A DNA stretch of 64,000 bases, from contig WBMW01005516.1 of NCBI GenBank assembly GCA_013396635.1, positions 187,561 to 251,560 of the forward strand, given 5' to 3'. Positions within the stretch are counted from its first letter, which is position 1. Every line of letters starts with the position of its first letter. Origin of the DNA: Penelope pileata (Eukaryota; Chordata; Aves; Galliformes; Cracidae). Position numbers and translations under genes: made by a program. The notes beneath the pieces were generated by a model. The model was not told the origin of the DNA and ran no database searches. It worked only from the letters and a program-made list of their open reading frames with translations. Positions 37,801 to 49,895 of the stretch are shown piece by piece.

Positions 37801-40800
37801 CTCTATAAATAGGCCCCAATTCAGCAAGTGATCTCAACATACTAAACTTCCTCCAGTATGATCAGGGCTCCTTTAAAGCACACGGCTTAAAACCTTGCTT
37901 TAACTGTGGCTCAGCTAAAGTAGCCTTCACATGCAACACAGACGCATGTACTGTTTATAAAAACCTAGCCAGGAGGTGTCTGTAAATATTAATAGATTAA
38001 GTTTCAACTTCCTTACACTGATTTTATACAAGCACGGTGCCTTCAGGATAAAAGAGGGGGAAAAAATAAGGAGAAGAAAACAGTCTCTAAGAGACCACTC
38101 TCCTCTTGATGCCATATTGTGGAACATCGCACTCTTCCACTTCTACCGTGGACCTCTGCATCAACAATTTGACACCAGTGCATTATAATGAATGAGCTTG
38201 GTTTTGAAAAATATATGTGTCACGTAAAATGCATAAACAGCCCGGACAACATAGTCTGGAATACGTGTGGGCTCCTTCACAGATACAAGGCCAAAGTCCT
38301 ATGCTAGGTCATGTTTCTGTTTTTTCACTTTCTGTGGCCCAGTAAGGAGTCATTTCAAGTAGCAGACCAGCTTCATCATCAATGAGGAGCCTCCAACTTA
38401 CACTAGCCAATAAACTTGCAGAGAGGTTGTTCAACTAATTATGAATAATGAATAGAAGGGTATGTAAAATCATTTGTTTAGATTCTACTTAAAATTCTAT
38501 TCAGAATTTAGTAAACTAAATATTACCAAAATTAGAATTAGGTATATTTCATTTAATGAGGAATATAAGTCTCACAAACCACCTAGCTTATCTTGGTAGC
38601 ATTCTGAGAGTTCTGTAGGTACTTAATGATAAGCTTGTGGTGCCATCTTAAGACGCTTAGGGTAATAACTTGCAGCTGCTGCTCCAGACTCTACCACTTG
38701 GCCTGACTACTTTGATACTAACTTGACTGTTAGTATTGAAAGAAATTACAGTTTCCTCCTTTTTTTGTTGAAAATTCAAGTGTCTGATATATACTATTAA
38801 AAAAAAAAAGCATGGAAAAGTCATTAAAAGAATTCTGGACTGAACATTCCAAGCCAAAGGACGTGCCATTCCACTATGTCTAGAAAAGGCGTATGTCTCA
38901 GCAATAGAAGTTCAGAAGCACTGAAGTCCTCAGCTTCTTCAGCTGTCTAACTGTTTGAGGCTACCTGCAGAGGGCTTTAGGTGGCACTTCTTCAGTTCTA
39001 TTCGCAGGGTTCTAACTTTGCCAGTATGTTACTGAAGAACTCACTACAGAGCCTATTTTCGGATGAGATGGTTATCTCAAGTTAGGAATGGCAATATTTT
39101 CTTACTTCTAAAATAAAAATGGCATTTACTCCATGGTTATGTTCGGAATCTTCTTGTTGCTGGCTCTCCTACATTTAGAATTGCTTGCATCAACATGTTA
39201 GCCACAGCACAGATCAGGAGAAGGATTCAACATTAAGTTTGCATATGGTGTTCATATGAGGACAGCTCCATGCTAATTTCTGATGGGAGTCACTCACTCA
39301 TTTAACATACTCAGTCATTAGATGTAACATGACCATAGCTTTAATTCAATGCTCAGATTTGATTTTCTAAACATTTTTGTTTATTTTACTCTGTAGCTTC
39401 TAGCTTGATAGAAATTTTATTTTTAAAAGTGCTTTGACAGTTTTTTCCTTCTTTAACTCAAAAATCATGTTCTGACAAGGCATATCACAAAGCCTTCAAG
39501 GAAAGCTAATATAAAATTTACATATTTATAAGCAGTTTCTTGGAATAATTGCAGGTGTTTTTTTTTTAGTGAATTAACCTATTCGTCTAAAACTTAATGG
39601 CATAAATTTGCAGAATGTCAACAACTCATGGGCCATCATATAACTGGAGGAAAGACATACCCTGGTTTTAAACTAATTGTGAGACAAAGGGAAATTTAGT
39701 TTTTCTTTTTTTTTCTTACCTTGAACCTTATATTTTGATCTTAAGTAATACTGAATAATTTTATGCTGCCTGTGTATGCTGCCTATAGGTGGAATCATCT
39801 CCCTTTACTATCATAAGCATCCTTGTTATTTACATAAGTTTGGATCTCACACAAAAATCAGTCTCCAAGGCTTTGTATCATTGTAGAGTTTCCATAACTT
39901 CAAGAATCTTCATTACCTATGTGCTTTTTGTCAGTATCTTGGCCTGTGTAATATTTATATTACTGTTTGACAATGTCAGCATAAGTATTCGAGTGTTTTG
40001 ATAGGGGATGAAGTCTTCTCCGTATTATTTAACTATGAAACTATATCTGATATTTTAAAGGGTTTTACTGACACTCACTTTCTGCTATCAACAACCTTGC
40101 TGAATTTCCTAGAATTGTACTGCGAATCACCGATGTCTTTATGAATTCCTTATTCATTTCTGCAACCATTCCCCCTGATTTAGGATCACAGCTCTTTTCA
40201 GTCATTTTTCCTGCTGCCTACTACTGCCCTTAGCTGCCCAGAAAAGTTTTCATCTATGGAGAGAATAAGAAGCCAGAGCTGACTGCTTAACTTTTGCTGT
40301 TCAAGGGCTGTTATCCTTCCCATTTACAGTGTAGGAATGAAGCAGGCTGCCATTGGCACATTCAGTCAGCATATTTCTAAGCTTTCCTGGAAAAACTCCA
40401 GTTATCTGGACAGATATCCAGATCATCTGACTCAATGCATCAAGTGTTTGAATTTCTTTTTTTTTTTCACTTTTTTTCTTCTAAGATTAGCTAGAGGATA
40501 TGTTGCTTGTATCTTAAAGAAAGCATTTGCCTAGGCCACAGACTTCAGTTAATCTGCTTGGGCCTTTCTGAAGGACAAATGGGAGAGCTTAGGAGCGAAA
40601 AGGTTAGTTTCCTTCGGCTAAAAATGTAAAAGAAAATTCCAAGATATAATCACTTCTTGTCAGGTACTCAGATGTCTACCTCTGAGTTTTGTAGTGTAAT
40701 ATTGCTCTTGCAAACACCCATGTGTGATTTGTTTCTATACGTACAAATGGAAAGAGGCCATCAAGATCTTTCCATCTTTGGGTTGCTGTTTAAAATAATA

Positions 40801-42216
40801 TAATTTGTTCAAATGTGCTTTCACACTAAAAAACTAAAAATTTGTGTTATTTATTTAGGGAATATCAGGGGAAAAATTAACACTGAAATAATTTTGCTCC
40901 TTTAGTAACACATACAATATGACTACATCTTTTGGCATGATTGGGTACTGCACAGTTATCTACGTTATCTTGTTAGGATGGTTATAGTCTCTCATATGAC
41001 AATGACTTGCAATATGTAGTCACTGCCTTCTGGGGAAAGGAAAAAAAAACCCAGCAATTACCGTGCAGTACTTGAATATGCCTGCCAACAGCAGAACAGT
41101 GATTTGTGAGACACATCAAGAGCTTCTGGCAAGATCAATCTAGCAAGATCCCTCTGATAGAGGAATAATGAGTTGACAAAGACCAATGTTCAGTTGGGCC
41201 CAAGCCCAATAAGATTACTGTACAGCATCATCAATATTGTCTGTGTTTGGAACTGACACAATCAGAATGGAATCAATTGTATTTTCCACAGCACTGTCAC
41301 ACATGATTTTTAACTTTAGCTCACAGCAGTGTAGAGAAGCTTGCAGATGCTGGCAGATTTTTGCTAACTTATAGGATGTCATTATTAAGTAGGAACTGCG
41401 CTCTACAGTAATTTGTGGTTCCATGTGTTCCATCATATCATCTCTGCCTTGTGGAGGGAGGAGAAGGAAAAGATGAAGTAGCTGGAGGAATTTGTCTCTT
41501 ATCACCCTCATTTTACTGTGATTGTTGAAAACATCATGTGATCCTAAAGGTGTAGATTGTTTTTCAGGGAAGGAGTAATTTGGGTTGTGTATCAAAGCAA
41601 TTTTACTCAAGCATGGGCAAATGTCACTATTTTTAAAAAAGACAACAGTGAAAACATTTTGATTCTCTGATAATAGATTTAGCATATATATGACTCCATC
41701 TGTGAATAATAAACCTTATCTGAGGGTTTGCAATCTATATTTAAAATAAGAATTTTTTTAGAAGCAGTTTCCTCAGTCTTGCAACTACCATAGTTAAACA
41801 TTCTGTCACAGAAAGCTGTCACCTGTGAATGCTCTGTAGTCCACTTACACGTCTACATGTTTTTGTACGTAGTGTAGCTTAGTATACTGTGCAGTAAACA
41901 ACTAATAAAATATCAGTTTGCAACTAACACTGTAATTTAAATTAGTTTATAAACAAATATTTTATTAGTTATTTGCTATATACTAAATTTCTATTTAGTA
42001 TTTTTGAAAATGGAAGAGGCTACTGAGAAATCAAATTTCTTCTGTAAATATGTAAGTCTCTTTGGATGCTAAAATCCATTTTTTTTTTTTTACTTTGTTC
42101 ATATTCTCACCATTATTTGTTTCTCTACTGTGTATACTTGTTCTTGAGAATGGGTTTTTGATTTTCAGGAAAAGTAGATCAACAAGCCCTGGAGACAGAA
42201 GTAACTTTTTCATTAA
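31831..42216. other. Ten kilobases of unique AT-rich DNA, no gene recognised
   Basis: This is the longest stretch between recognised repeats after the first 12.7 kb. No coding exon, RNA gene or transposon was seen. It includes A tracts (32804-32820, 33598-33611, 35491-35505, 35553-35589) and a 156-codon frame on the minus strand, listed separately. A perfect MEF2-type site lies at 37803-37812. Confidence 0.55.
41215..41685 (-). other. Unexplained 156-codon open frame
   Basis: This is the longest frame in the window that I cannot assign to, or place antisense to, a transposon. The predicted protein has a mixed composition with no signal peptide, no clear membrane segment and no motif I recognise. 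The plus strand of the same segment shows no repeat signature. A rough estimate for AT-rich DNA makes one such frame in 128 kb of strand sequence uncommon but not surprising. No splice, promoter or polyadenylation context was established. It may be chance, a relic of an unrecognised element or a lineage-specific short gene; I favour chance. Confidence 0.2.
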
Positions 42217-42546
42217 TAGGATCATAGAACCATAGAATGGTTCAGGTTGGAAGGGACCTTAGAGATCATCTTGTTCCAACCCCCCTGCCATGGGCAAGGA
42301 CACCTCCCACTAGACCAGGTTGCCCAAAGCCCCATCCAGCCTGGCTTTGAATACTTCCACGGAGGGGGCATCCACAACTTCCCTGGGCAACCCGTTCCAG
42401 TGTCTCACCACCCTCACAGTGATGAATTTCCTCCTTATATCTAGTCTAAATCTACCCTCTTTCAGTTTATAACCGTTACCCCTTTTCCTATGATTATCTA
42501 TCCTTATAAAAAGCCCCTCCCCAGCTTTCCCGTAGGCCCCCTTCAT
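42217..42546 (-). mobile_element. CR1 3' portion with intact ORF2 C-terminus
   Basis: The plus strand starts AGGATCATAGAACCATAGAA and runs through CCATGGGCAAGGACACCTCC to CCCCTCCCCAGCTTTCCCGT. On the minus strand a 91-codon frame (42310-42585) holds the CR1 ORF2 C-terminus, with the blocks NGYKLKEGRFRLDIR, VRHWNGLPREVVDAPS and FKARLDGALGNLV before a stop. The upstream start codon lies in flanking DNA, so this is not a gene. It is close in sequence to the plus-strand copies at 49029 and 53885, so they are probably one subfamily. Confidence 0.93.
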
Positions 42547-45500
42547 AAAACACAATAACACAGACAACAGAATTAAAATTTCCATACAACTCTCTATAAC
42601 ACAATTTTTTAGTATTCACATAAAGTTGTTTTGATACACTTCGCTATATTTGACTGGTAAGAACTCCTGCTTCAAATAAAAGAGTTTCTTCATCTTCATG
42701 AATATTGTATTTGATCTTACGACAGCCAAGAAGATTGAAGAGCACAAATTAATGATTTCATATTATACTAACTAGATAGTGAAGGGCAGCTAACTACTTC
42801 AGAGATACTGCTCAAGAGCAATCAAATAATAGTAAGTTTTAACCACCATCAGTTTGGGCAGAACTTGAACCACTATACTGAAAATGAACTTTGAGGTACT
42901 TTGGTGCCAAACAATCTATTGAACGTCTGTTTCACTTCAGTCTTTGTAGTTTGTCATATTAGAATCACATTTTCAGTGGTATTGCTTCTGCAGGTGTCCA
43001 GTTCTACAAACATGTAGAGGAACTATCTGCTGGGAAACTTCCCAGCCAAAACAGTTAAAAAACTGAGCTAAGATGTATACATACTTAGTAGTATGGTGAA
43101 ACATTTCATGTAAGGACCTGATTATCTGGACTATCAGTCATCCACTGGGATATGTCCAAAGGAAGATGTAAAGTGGTAATATACAGTTATGTATGTATTT
43201 CACTGAACATGGATGAATATGACATGAAGGCTGTGTAACTTTCATAAAGACTTTGTAATCTGACCTTTATTGTCCTCCATAATAGCAGAAGCAGGATAAT
43301 GATACCTTGATCTCTTGAACTGTGCCTGAGTATCAAAGCACTAGCCAGGAATAACTGGTAGGCAACCACAAACACACGTTTAGACAGCACAATGATTAAA
43401 GTAACTAAATCTTTGAGAATGCTATGGTATTTAGTAACCAGGCATAGTTTTCAGCACTTCATTTTGTGTTATGGAAATAGAGTTTTCTTTATATGAATAT
43501 CCATCAATACGCCTGTACAGTTGTAAGGGGTTCAATTTTTATAGCTGCTGAAAATCACTAGCTTTATTTGCTGCTAGAAAAGCTCTGAATTTCTGAAAAT
43601 TCTGACCTGTGCATAGCTTAGAGGCAGGAAGTGTTGTACATCCAATTTATATTTATTGGATTCCATCTGTGTCAGGAGTAAGGCTTTTCAGCCTCTATCC
43701 CTCATCATTCAGGTGCAAGGTGTTCGCATGTCCTCTGTTGACATCTCTCATGATTTTATTTGTATGTCTTATACTAGCTTGTGCTAACTGAAACTACCAA
43801 ATCTCGGAGCCAGGAAAATATAGGAGAAAAACAGCTTTCATCTTTGTTTAAGTCAGTTTCCAATTCTTATCCAATTCTTCAAATTCTTACAAAGAAAAGA
43901 TGATTATTCAAAATTGTATGGCAAATAAAAGAGCCAAAAGATACTAATTTTCCAAAAGTTACTATTTTTTAAAGCTAATTTCTTGATAAGGATTTAAGCT
44001 TTGGTAATTTGTTGTTAGTCTGGCCTTTCAGTTTGTACATGCAAGTTAGTAATCTCACTATACAATATACTTTTTGGTTTTAAGCTAGGACAAGGTAACA
44101 GAGAACATATTTATGAAAGATGTAGGTAATATGAAAATCAGATTCACATTATTTGATGAGAAAAATATGATTCTTCAGTATACCACGTTCTCAATAAGAA
44201 CTCTTGAAAACTCTTGTATTATTAGTTTATCCAGCTGTGACTCTGGCTGCAAGCACATAGTATTGAAGGTGAGGCTGAAAACCAGCAATGTCAAGTTTCA
44301 TACTGAAAACAAGTTTATCTTTTACTAACAATCTTAGCAATGTGCGGTGACCTGCCCTTGGAGTAGCAGTTTAACAACCTTTGCCCAAGAACTCTGTGGC
44401 TCTTCTTATATCTTTAATAGTTTACTTGATGGACTATGAAGAACTGCCAGATGACAGTTCTATTTCATTTTTGTCACTGTATGGCTCTCTGTTTTTCTCT
44501 GTCTTTTTCTCGAGGGCACAATTCTGTAAGTCAATGTGGTGATGTTCAAGATGGGTATTGCTCTTTCAGCTATTGCATTTTGATGCAGTATGTGCATCTG
44601 AGGTTCCAGGCCTCCAGAAAAATATAATCATGATTAATTTTGTAGATTCTCGTGTCGTTCCCACTGAAAATGAACTGGAATTACAAAATGTGGATGTTAT
44701 ATTTTATTATTATTTGAAAGCACTATGATTATTAATGAATTTTCTTGTGAATGGTATCCCTTTATATACACTAGAAAAATAAGCTTATTCATTAGAAATG
44801 TTTGTGCATTTGCTGACAACATACAGAGGGGGAAGAAAATAAAAGTAGAGAACAGAAGGTGTGAAAGGAGGAAACCAGAGTGACTGTCCAGTTTTTCAAG
44901 GAGCACTCAGCATTTCATAAATTTCTCTGTATGCACAACAGAGTTGTATATATAAATCGAGCAATTAAATATAGTTGTGTCTGTTCATACATCTGAATTT
45001 TCTTTTATTTATTCAAAGCAGTGGACGTTGCTCTTCCAAATGACTTCAGGTGCACATGTTGCAGGAAGAGATTTTTGTATTCTTTACCAAAGCATCTCTT
45101 TCCTTCGTGACTTTTAGGTTATGACTCATCGCACAGAGTCTCAAGCCTTGACAGGTAACTTCATGTCAAAATACGTCTTGCAAACACTTAGATTTCAGAT
45201 AAACTTGTTTTGCTAAGCACAGAAACAGGTATTTAACAAGTGCAATGGAATTCACAGCACATTTGACTTGATATTCTGTAAAACTGAACAGTGCTTTTCC
45301 TGGCTAATTCTTTGTGATCATGGCTATGCCAGCCTCATGTTACTTGGCCTTAATCCTTATTTTAATTTCAGTACTAGTGGATCTCTTCACTTTTTAAGAC
45401 ATATGATAAGCAGCATAAGATGCTGCTCCTTCTTCTACATTGGAGCATCAGAGGAGGAAAATGAATTCCATTGTCACATACGTAGAACAGGAAGCACAGA

Positions 45501-46385
45501 ACTTAGGACTGACATATTACCATTTTCTCCTCATGTCAAATACAAAGTGCTCTTAAGGAGTGTTCCTCATAGGATCTTTTGGATCTCAGATGCAAAAAGT
45601 CAGTGAAATGCCTGAGGCAACACAAATAATTAACAGTCATTGTTTCAAGCTGTTTGCAAACTCATATTTTATCCTTCGACCGTGAGGAAAATAAACTTAT
45701 TTTCTTAACACAGAAATGTGATGAAATCTTTGTCCTAGTTTGATGCTAAGTGATTGTACTGATAGTTTTGTGTCTATATCTTTTTTTTTTTTTTATAAAC
45801 CAGCTGCAAAACTAACCGGACAGTTATACAAGAAATGCAGATTTGTGCTTTTCTAGACTGCACATTTATTTTGATCACCTGAGTTTTTTCTTCTTGCTCT
45901 ATTGACTGACATTGTATTGGTGACATGGTTTCTTCTCTTCATGTGAAGATAATCCTGTCTTCCAATTTATTGCACTGTCATTGCCTTCCAGTTATCCATT
46001 AATCTGCCTATTCAAACTAAAAGTATTCTGGAAAGTTATATAAATGTCTTGTTATGTTAACAACTTATTTTTCGGAACTTTTCCTATTACAATTTATTGT
46101 CCCTCAGTAAAAACATTTTGGTTTCTGCTGAATATATATGTATTAATATATCTGTATAGTCTTTAAATTTTATCGAACAGTTTATTTATGCTTTAGTTTC
46201 GGTTGGATATTCTTATGTAATCTTTATATATATATATAAGTCTTTTTAATATGTATGCATAGATCCTTTTTACGTATATGTAAAAATCCTTATCTGGATC
46301 AGAGAAGTCAGTCTGAAACTATCGCTAGGCCTCTGAATTTAGAGGCAAACTCCATAAATCCTCAAGCTTATGTTTTAACACGAAT
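42547..46385. other. Unique AT-rich DNA, no gene recognised
   Basis: Nothing identifiable was seen. The longest frame is 112 codons at 45268-45606 (+), with no family resemblance. A TA repeat lies at 46224-46238. Confidence 0.5.
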
Positions 46386-46446
46386 GGGGGATTGGGCTTG
46401 ATCTGTAGAGGTCCCTTCCAATCCCTACAATTCTGTGATTCTGTGA
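46386..46446 (+). repeat. CR1 3' tail only
   Basis: About 60 bases with TGGGCTTGATCTGTAGAGGT, CCCTTCCAATCCCTACAATT and a CTGTGATT tail. This tail type (TTCTGTGATT) is the same as in the element at 48187, and different from the TTCTATGATT type seen elsewhere. Confidence 0.88.
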
Positions 46447-48186
46447 ATAAATTGCTGCGTCAAATGGAAAATGCTGATAAATTAAACACAAGCTAGCACA
46501 ATTTTCTGTTGTGTCAGAATAAGAAATAGAAATTCTGTGTTGCTTTTATATTTGAATCAGTTTTGAAGTAAATATGAGTAAATGTCTTTTGAGCTGCAGA
46601 GCCAGAACTGTCTTGGCTTCTAACTTTCCTGAGGCTTCAGAATATCCCAGGATTCAAGGTTGTTTGCTTTTGGGAGCAACGAATAAAAAGTATTTGAACA
46701 TATTGTTCTAAACAATGACTGCAGGCAGCAAGACAAAACAATCCTGCTTGTGAGAACAGGGATTCAAGAGTTGGGAATGAGTCCTTTTGGTCATACGGAA
46801 TTTCACCAGCAGTGCATGTACCCAAAGGCCTTGAGAATGAGGAACTGGTATCAAATCCTGTGGAAAGACAAAAGTGGTAAATAAAGGCTGAATGCATTTC
46901 TATATAACCACACAGCAAGAAGATACCCTCCAAAAAAGAGAAGAGTTGGGCAACAGCACACGTACTCCATGGGACTTAAAGCACATTCAGCTCGCTGTTA
47001 AATTTGCCACTGTGACTTTGTTGACAACGTAGCTTGTTCTGCTCAGAATGGGATTGCTTCACCGTGTGGTGTTTTGTGGAACCACAGTCTTTTGTGCATC
47101 GGTCCATGGATGACACTGGGCATGAAAAGATGCCATTACTTTTGCTGGAAGTCACCCATTGGAAATTTCCCTAAAACAATACTGTCAGGGCCTTATATCT
47201 CCACTATATATAAAGTTTAAATTCTACCAATATTTGCTCTGTTAAGTTTCAAAAGAATGAGTTTGCAGTGATCACAGCAACCTTCTGGTGCTATTTTTTT
47301 TTAATCGTTAGTCCACAGCAAGAATTGTTGAATTCACTTGTTCTTTTCCTTGACATTAAAGGTTTTTGAAAGATCTTCTAAGTACTTTTGTAACTATTAA
47401 AAATCATGTAAAATGATGTTCACTGAAGACAGATAGGTAAATGCTTGTGCTCATGAAAGATATATATTTTTTATATGTAAAATGAACTCTGTAGCTCACA
47501 TCTGAGAAAGTCGCTGTTGCTTGATGCCACTAGCTAGTCTGTAACCCCCATATGATTAGTGCTGAGAGAAACTTAACTTGAACTTGAGCTCCTGTATTTA
47601 TGCTTGCAGCTTACGACACTAGCTTACTTGGGATTTCTGCTAATTTTTGTCTTTGCTGAGCACCTCTGTTCCACCAAATGAATTAAACATGACTATTTTT
47701 TTCTCAGAACTCTGAATAATAATATTAAAATATAGCCTTGGGATAACTTAATATAACTAAAACTCTGGTGTAAGGAACAGAGTAAAATCAAGGTTAAAAA
47801 TGTCTAGTTTGTATTTTGCTTTTTACTTTTTCTGTGAGAATGAGAAAAGCAATAACAGAAAATGTTAAGAATTAGAAGATTTTGATTTTATAATACTAGT
47901 ATAAATGCCTTTCATAATTACTTCTTGTCAACTTTGTGGAATAAATAATACTTTGAATAGCTTTTTTCCCCAATTTGTATAGCGCATGTAGCTCTGTTTC
48001 TCTTAGGATCTGGAGATATCATTAAACACATCACCTATGTAATTATCATTGTTATTGTTATATATCTTTTTCTGTTTCATGTACAGTGGTCTACATTTTC
48101 TCTAGGGCACACAGGTTTGCTTTTTGCAGAGTTTTATTTTTGTTAGGCTTTGGCTTGGATAGGGAATCTTACTTAAAAATGTAAGG
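46447..48186. other. Unique AT-rich DNA, no gene recognised
   Basis: No mobile element or gene was recognised. The frame at 46637-46933 (98 codons, minus) has no recognisable motif. Confidence 0.5.
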
Positions 48187-48634
48187 GTGGGTCACATTAA
48201 AAATCTCTTCAGTGTGGAGCATCTCCCTCATGAGGAGAGCCTCGGTAATCTGGGTCTGTTCAGCTTGGAGAAGAGAAGGCTGAGAGGGGATCTTATCAAT
48301 GTCTACAAATATCTGAAGTGCAGGAGGCAAATGGACATGGGGAATCTCTTTTCAGTGGTGTTTGGGGACAGGACAAGGGGAATTGGACTAAAACTGGAGC
48401 ATAGCAAGTTCCACACCAGTATGTGGAAGAACTTCTTCACGGTGCAGGTGACGGAGCACTGGAACAGGCTGCCCAGGGAGGCTGTGGAGTCTCCTTCCCC
48501 GGAGATATTCAAGACCCGTCTGGACGCCTACCTGTGCGACCTGCGCTAGGAAACCTGCTTTGGCAGGGGGGTTGGACTTGATGATCTCTCAAGGTCCCTT
48601 CCAATCCCTACAATTCTGTGATTCTTTGATTCTC
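48187..48634 (+). mobile_element. CR1 3' portion, second tail subfamily, open ORF2 C-terminus
   Basis: The plus-strand frame 48187-48549 is open for 120 codons and ends at a TAG. Blocks in order are EHLPHEESLGNLGLFSLEKR (about residues 11-30), RRLRGDLINVYKYL, GDRTRGIGLKLEHSKF, FFTVQVTEHWNRLPREAVES and FKTRLDAYLCDLR at the end. This is the extreme C-terminus of CR1 ORF2. The 3' UTR contains TTGGACTTGATGATCTCTCA and a TTCTGTGATTCTTTGATT tail. The codons are undamaged in this stretch, so it is among the younger pieces here, but the element lacks the reverse-transcriptase core and the endonuclease. Confidence 0.93.
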
Positions 48635-49028
48635 TCTGTGACCGACGCTAGCTATTACTAGGTGCCGGAAGAGAACAGACATAGTAATGCAGCAGTATCA
48701 CACCACATATACCCCGGTATGCTCTTCTGACTTCCAACAATTTGCATCCTGAGCCAGAAAGTAGAACTTTATGTTTTATAGGCTTCCACAAACTTGCCTA
48801 ATACTACTTTACCCCATATTTTCATAACAACAAAAAACCCTGGACTACCCAATCAGAGACATATAGATTATTTTGTAAGTAGTGTTACAAGAGAATGCAA
48901 TCAAGTTAGTTCGCATACCTTCTCAAGAGAAGCATAGAAAATACCTTAGCTTTGAGATACCACTGATGCTTTTGTTAATTGTTTGGCTGATAGAAACACA
49001 CTGTACTTCTTAAGCAACCAGAAGTAAA
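48635..49028. other. Unique spacer between two CR1 elements
   Basis: About 400 bases of AT-rich DNA with no recognised feature. Confidence 0.5.
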
Positions 49029-49272
49029 TTAGGGTAGATTTAGACTAGATATAAGGAGGAAATTCTTCACTGTGAGGGTGGTGAGACACTGGAACAGGTT
49101 GCCCAGAGAAGTTGCGGATGCCCCCTCCGTGGAAGGATTCAAAGCCAGGCTGGATGGGGCTTTGGGCAGCCTGGTCTAGTGGGAGGTGTCCTTGCCCATG
49201 GCAAAGGGGTTGGAACAAGATGATCTCTAAGGTCCCTTCCAACCTGAACCATTCTATGATTCTATGATTCTA
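49029..49272 (+). repeat. CR1 3' end
   Basis: It starts near AGGGTAGATTTAGACTAGAT, continues through GAGACACTGGAACAGGTTGC and a TAG at the end of ORF2, and ends CCATTCTATGATTCTATGAT. About 245 bases are retained. It closely resembles 42217-42546 in inverted orientation and 53885-54517 in direct orientation. Confidence 0.93.
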
Positions 49273-49614
49273 AATGGCAAAAGAAGATTAGAATTTAAAG
49301 TGTTCTTGACAAAGAGGTTTTGTGTTTTGAAATAGTAAAGTGAATTACTTCAAGAGTATGAGGAATAATACAGGAATACTGACTTGTTAACACAGAATAA
49401 ATGAGAGCTTTTTGCAAGAATAAATCTAGTATTAATGATATAATTGTTAATGTTAATCTAAGTGTTATGAGCACCACATTACCATAAAAAAAAAAAAAAA
49501 AAAGGAATGACATAGAAGACATATGCAGGACATGCAAAATATTTATTTTCTTATAATTGTTCCTTGTAGAATGTGATCGGAGTAATATAACTGGTTTTGG
49601 TACTGTAGTTAAGA
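49273..49614. other. Unique spacer with a 17-A tract
   Basis: AT-rich DNA between a young and an ancient CR1, with an A tract at 49487-49503. No gene was seen. Part of a 215-codon antisense frame crosses it. Confidence 0.5.
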
Positions 49615-49895
49615 AAGTGGTCAATTTGTGGAAGAGACTGGAAGATAGCCAAAATAATTTCCAAAGATATAGAAAGCATGACCTACCAGACCAAAGACAA
49701 AAATGAAGTGAAGAAGTTACTCTGCTGTCTGGTGGGGAAAAGTGACTTAAATTGCAGCAAGGAAGAGTTAGATTTGATATTAAGAAAAGTATGCTGAAAG
49801 AAGAACACATCACCTTGGAGGACAGCAGCGTCTCTGTGACAGGAAATTTTAAAGAGCATAGCAGGCATATATCTCTCAGAAAAAACACAGGCTGA
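49615..49895 (+). repeat. Ancient CR1 fragment (diverged)
   Basis: Several blocks in order match the old amniote CR1 type rather than the young bird subfamilies. They are AGACTGGAAGATAGCC, AAGATATAGAAAGCATGACC, TTAAATTGCAGCAAGGAAGA, TTAGATTTGATATTAAGAAA and GAAATTTTAAAGAGCATAGC. Substitutions and indels are dense and the tail is gone. The 215-codon minus-strand frame at 49295-49942 lies antisense to it and is explained as fortuitous. Confidence 0.65.

Noticed and set aside
42247..42444. A 65-codon frame with almost the same protein appears antisense in three CR1 copies (also 49045-49242 and 54292-54489)
   Set aside because: Its recurrence follows from the shared CR1 sequence read on the opposite strand; nothing suggests it is translated.
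45268..45606. 112-codon plus-strand frame
   Set aside because: No recognisable motif, codon pattern or neighbouring gene signals; consistent with chance.
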